DNA of 23,539 bases from an uncultured Burkholderiales bacterium (GTDB lineage Bacteria > Pseudomonadota > Gammaproteobacteria > Burkholderiales > Burkholderiaceae): NCBI GenBank assembly GCA_903845315.1, contig CAIMWY010000371.1:1-23539 (forward strand). Direction: 5' to 3'. The position numbers and the translations under genes are program-made. Under the pieces are notes generated by a model. The model had not been told where the DNA came from and searched no databases. It saw only the letters and a program-made list of their open reading frames with translations. This document shows positions 22,367-23,539 of this stretch, piece by piece (the stretch's first letter is position 1; each line of letters begins with the position of its first letter).

Positions 22367-22855
22367 TCAGAGGTGACGGTTCAGGGTGACAAATTGGTAG
22401 CTCAGGCCATTGGCAGCTAGGCCAGACACACGCGAGGTTTCGTGCCAGCTGCTGTCAAAGCTGGGGGCGAAGGCATTTCCTTCAAAGTCGGCATCAATCT
22501 CTGTCACCACAGCTGTATCCGCCATCGGCATAGCTTGCGCATACACCTCGGCACCCCCGATGACCCAAGCTTGCGTGTTGGGTGGACACAGTTCAACGGC
22601 TTGCACCATGTCGTGAGCAACCAGGGCGCCATCGGCTTGCCAATCCCTTTGGCGCGTGACCACGATGTTGGTGCGACCCGGCAGGGGGCGAAACTTCGGG
22701 GGCAGCGATTCCCAGGTTTTGCGGCCCATGATCACGGGTTGTCCTAGCGTGGTCTGTTTGAAATGCGCCAGGTCTTCAGGCAAGTGCCAGGGCAAGGCGT
22801 TGTCGCGGCCAATCACCCCGTTTCTGGCGCGCGCAAAGATCAGCTTCAATCCCAT
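22367..22855 (-). CDS. folA: Dihydrofolate reductase
   Basis: FolA reduces dihydrofolate to tetrahydrofolate with NADPH, restoring the cofactor that ThyA oxidises. The 162-residue protein has the standard blocks: KLIFARARNGVIGRDNALPW (4-23), D28 in HLPEDLAHFK as the substrate-binding acid, VIMGRKTWESLP (41-52), LPGRTNIVVTR (58-68), VIGGAEVYAQAMP and the C-terminal SYQFVTLNR. The start is uncertain: ATG 22855 gives MGLKLIFAR, and a GTG at 22864 would add three residues; neither has a clear ribosome-binding site. It follows thyA by 14 bases, which suggests coupled expression. Confidence 0.93.
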   Translation of the reverse strand: MGLKLIFARARNGVIGRDNALPWHLPEDLAHFKQTTLGQPVIMGRKTWESLPPKFRPLPGRTNIVVTRQRDWQADGALVAHDMVQAVELCPPNTQAWVIGGAEVYAQAMPMADTAVVTEIDADFEGNAFAPSFDSSWHETSRVSGLAANGLSYQFVTLNRHL

Positions 22856-22869
22856 GCCCAACACCAGTT

Positions 22870-23539
22870 TTAAACCGCCACCGGTGCTTTAATAGCACCA
22901 TGGCTTTGGTAGTCTTGCACCTCGAAGTCTTCAAATTGGTAATCAAAAATCGAAGCTGGGCGACGCAAAATCTTGAGTGTGGGGTAAGCAAAGGGCTCAC
23001 GGCTGAGTTGAAGTTCCACCTGTTCATGGTGGTTGCTGTAAATGTGGCAGTCACCACCGGTCCAAATGAAGTCACCCACATCCAAATCACATTGCTGGGC
23101 CACCATGTGCGTGAGCAGCGCGTAGCTGGCGATGTTGAAAGGCACACCCAAAAAAATGTCCGCACTGCGCTGGTACAGCTGGCAACTCAAGCGGCCACGC
23201 GCGCCTGGTGTTTCAGGGGGTGCGACATAAAACTGGAAAAAAGCATGGCAAGGCATCAAGGCCATTTTGTTGAGCTCGGCCACGTTCCAGGCGCTCACGA
23301 TGATGCGACGTGAATCGGGATTGCTCTTGAGGGTTTGCATGACATCCGAGATCTGATCGATGTGGCCGCCGTCTGGCGTGGGCCAGCTGCGCCATTGCAC
23401 GCCATACACAGGTCCGAGGTCGCCATCCTCGCGTGCCCATTCATCCCAAATCGAAACGCCTCGCTCTTTGAGCCAGTTGTTGTTGCTCGACCCAGTCAAA
23501 AACCACAACAGCTCCTGAATGATGGAACGTAAATGCACC
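22870..23539 (-). CDS. thyA: Thymidylate synthase, N-terminus cut by the window edge
   Basis: ThyA converts dUMP to dTMP using methylene-tetrahydrofolate. The window holds about 223 codons, from the [15 protein letters not shown] block to the terminal GIKAPVAI-like end (AIKAPVAV). Key parts are [32 protein letters not shown], the catalytic Cys in [31 protein letters not shown] and [12 protein letters not shown]. About 50 N-terminal residues lie beyond the right edge; the first visible codon, GTG, is internal Val and not a start. A short insertion, PPETPGARG, follows FQFYVA relative to E. coli. It heads the thyA-folA-xthA group on the minus strand. Confidence 0.96.
   Translation of the reverse strand, partial: VHLRSIIQELLWFLTGSSNNNWLKERGVSIWDEWAREDGDLGPVYGVQWRSWPTPDGGHIDQISDVMQTLKSNPDSRRIIVSAWNVAELNKMALMPCHAFFQFYVAPPETPGARGRLSCQLYQRSADIFLGVPFNIASYALLTHMVAQQCDLDVGDFIWTGGDCHIYSNHHEQVELQLSREPFAYPTLKILRRPASIFDYQFEDFEVQDYQSHGAIKAPVAV

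Overview
The window looks like a chromosomal segment of a betaproteobacterium, most likely Burkholderiales/Comamonadaceae of the Limnohabitans/Rhodoferax kind. This rests on gene content and order: glnA, a small DUF4124-like gene, ntrB and ntrC in a row; an orphan TctC/Bug solute receptor inside a catabolic operon; the Burkholderiales form of RsuA; and an EI24 protein beside a CinA-like protein. I ran no search, so the genus is inference. I see no tRNA, rRNA, CRISPR array, insertion sequence or prophage gene. No gene-free stretch exceeds 300 bases. The longest are 3665-3914 (promoter, possible operator, structured leader, terminator) and 16628-16859 (glnA control region).

Left part (1-4811). 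A truncated gene for an exported protein leaves the left edge on the minus strand. It diverges from an FRG-domain gene with A+T-rich stretches. Next, on the minus strand, is the most unusual locus: nadC followed 24 bases later by a 590-residue fusion of ribose 1,5-bisphosphokinase (PhnN) and an archaeal-AMP-phosphorylase-like nucleoside phosphorylase. Together the two halves could turn a nucleoside monophosphate into PRPP, which is the co-substrate of NadC. A palindrome overlaps the predicted nadC -10 box. rdgC diverges from it, behind a leader that ends in a strong terminator.

Middle part (4888-12058). A four-gene minus-strand operon encodes a PhzS-like FAD monooxygenase, a fumarylacetoacetate hydrolase-fold protein with a Tat/lipoprotein-like signal, a LigW-like aromatic decarboxylase and a Bug-type receptor. 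It diverges from a MarR regulator, and a 16-base near-palindrome fills the predicted marR promoter spacer. This reads as an inducible pathway for a carboxylated phenolic compound, but no ring-cleavage dioxygenase is in the window. Two alpha/beta hydrolases and an RsuA pseudouridine synthase follow.

Envelope-type block (12141-16627). A periplasmic beta-propeller protein, a polysaccharide-deacetylase-like protein and a sterol-desaturase-family membrane protein are packed or overlapping. An EI24 membrane protein and a CinA/MoaB-like protein come next and also overlap.

Nitrogen control and nucleotide metabolism (16628-23539). glnA has a clear sigma-54 -24/-12 promoter and an upstream NtrC-like box. 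After its terminator come the small exported protein, ntrB (TTG start) and ntrC, so the window holds a complete nitrogen-control circuit. Converging on ntrC is the minus-strand group thyA (cut by the right edge), folA and xthA. xthA carries an apparent one-base frameshift that removes the catalytic Asp-His at its C-terminus.
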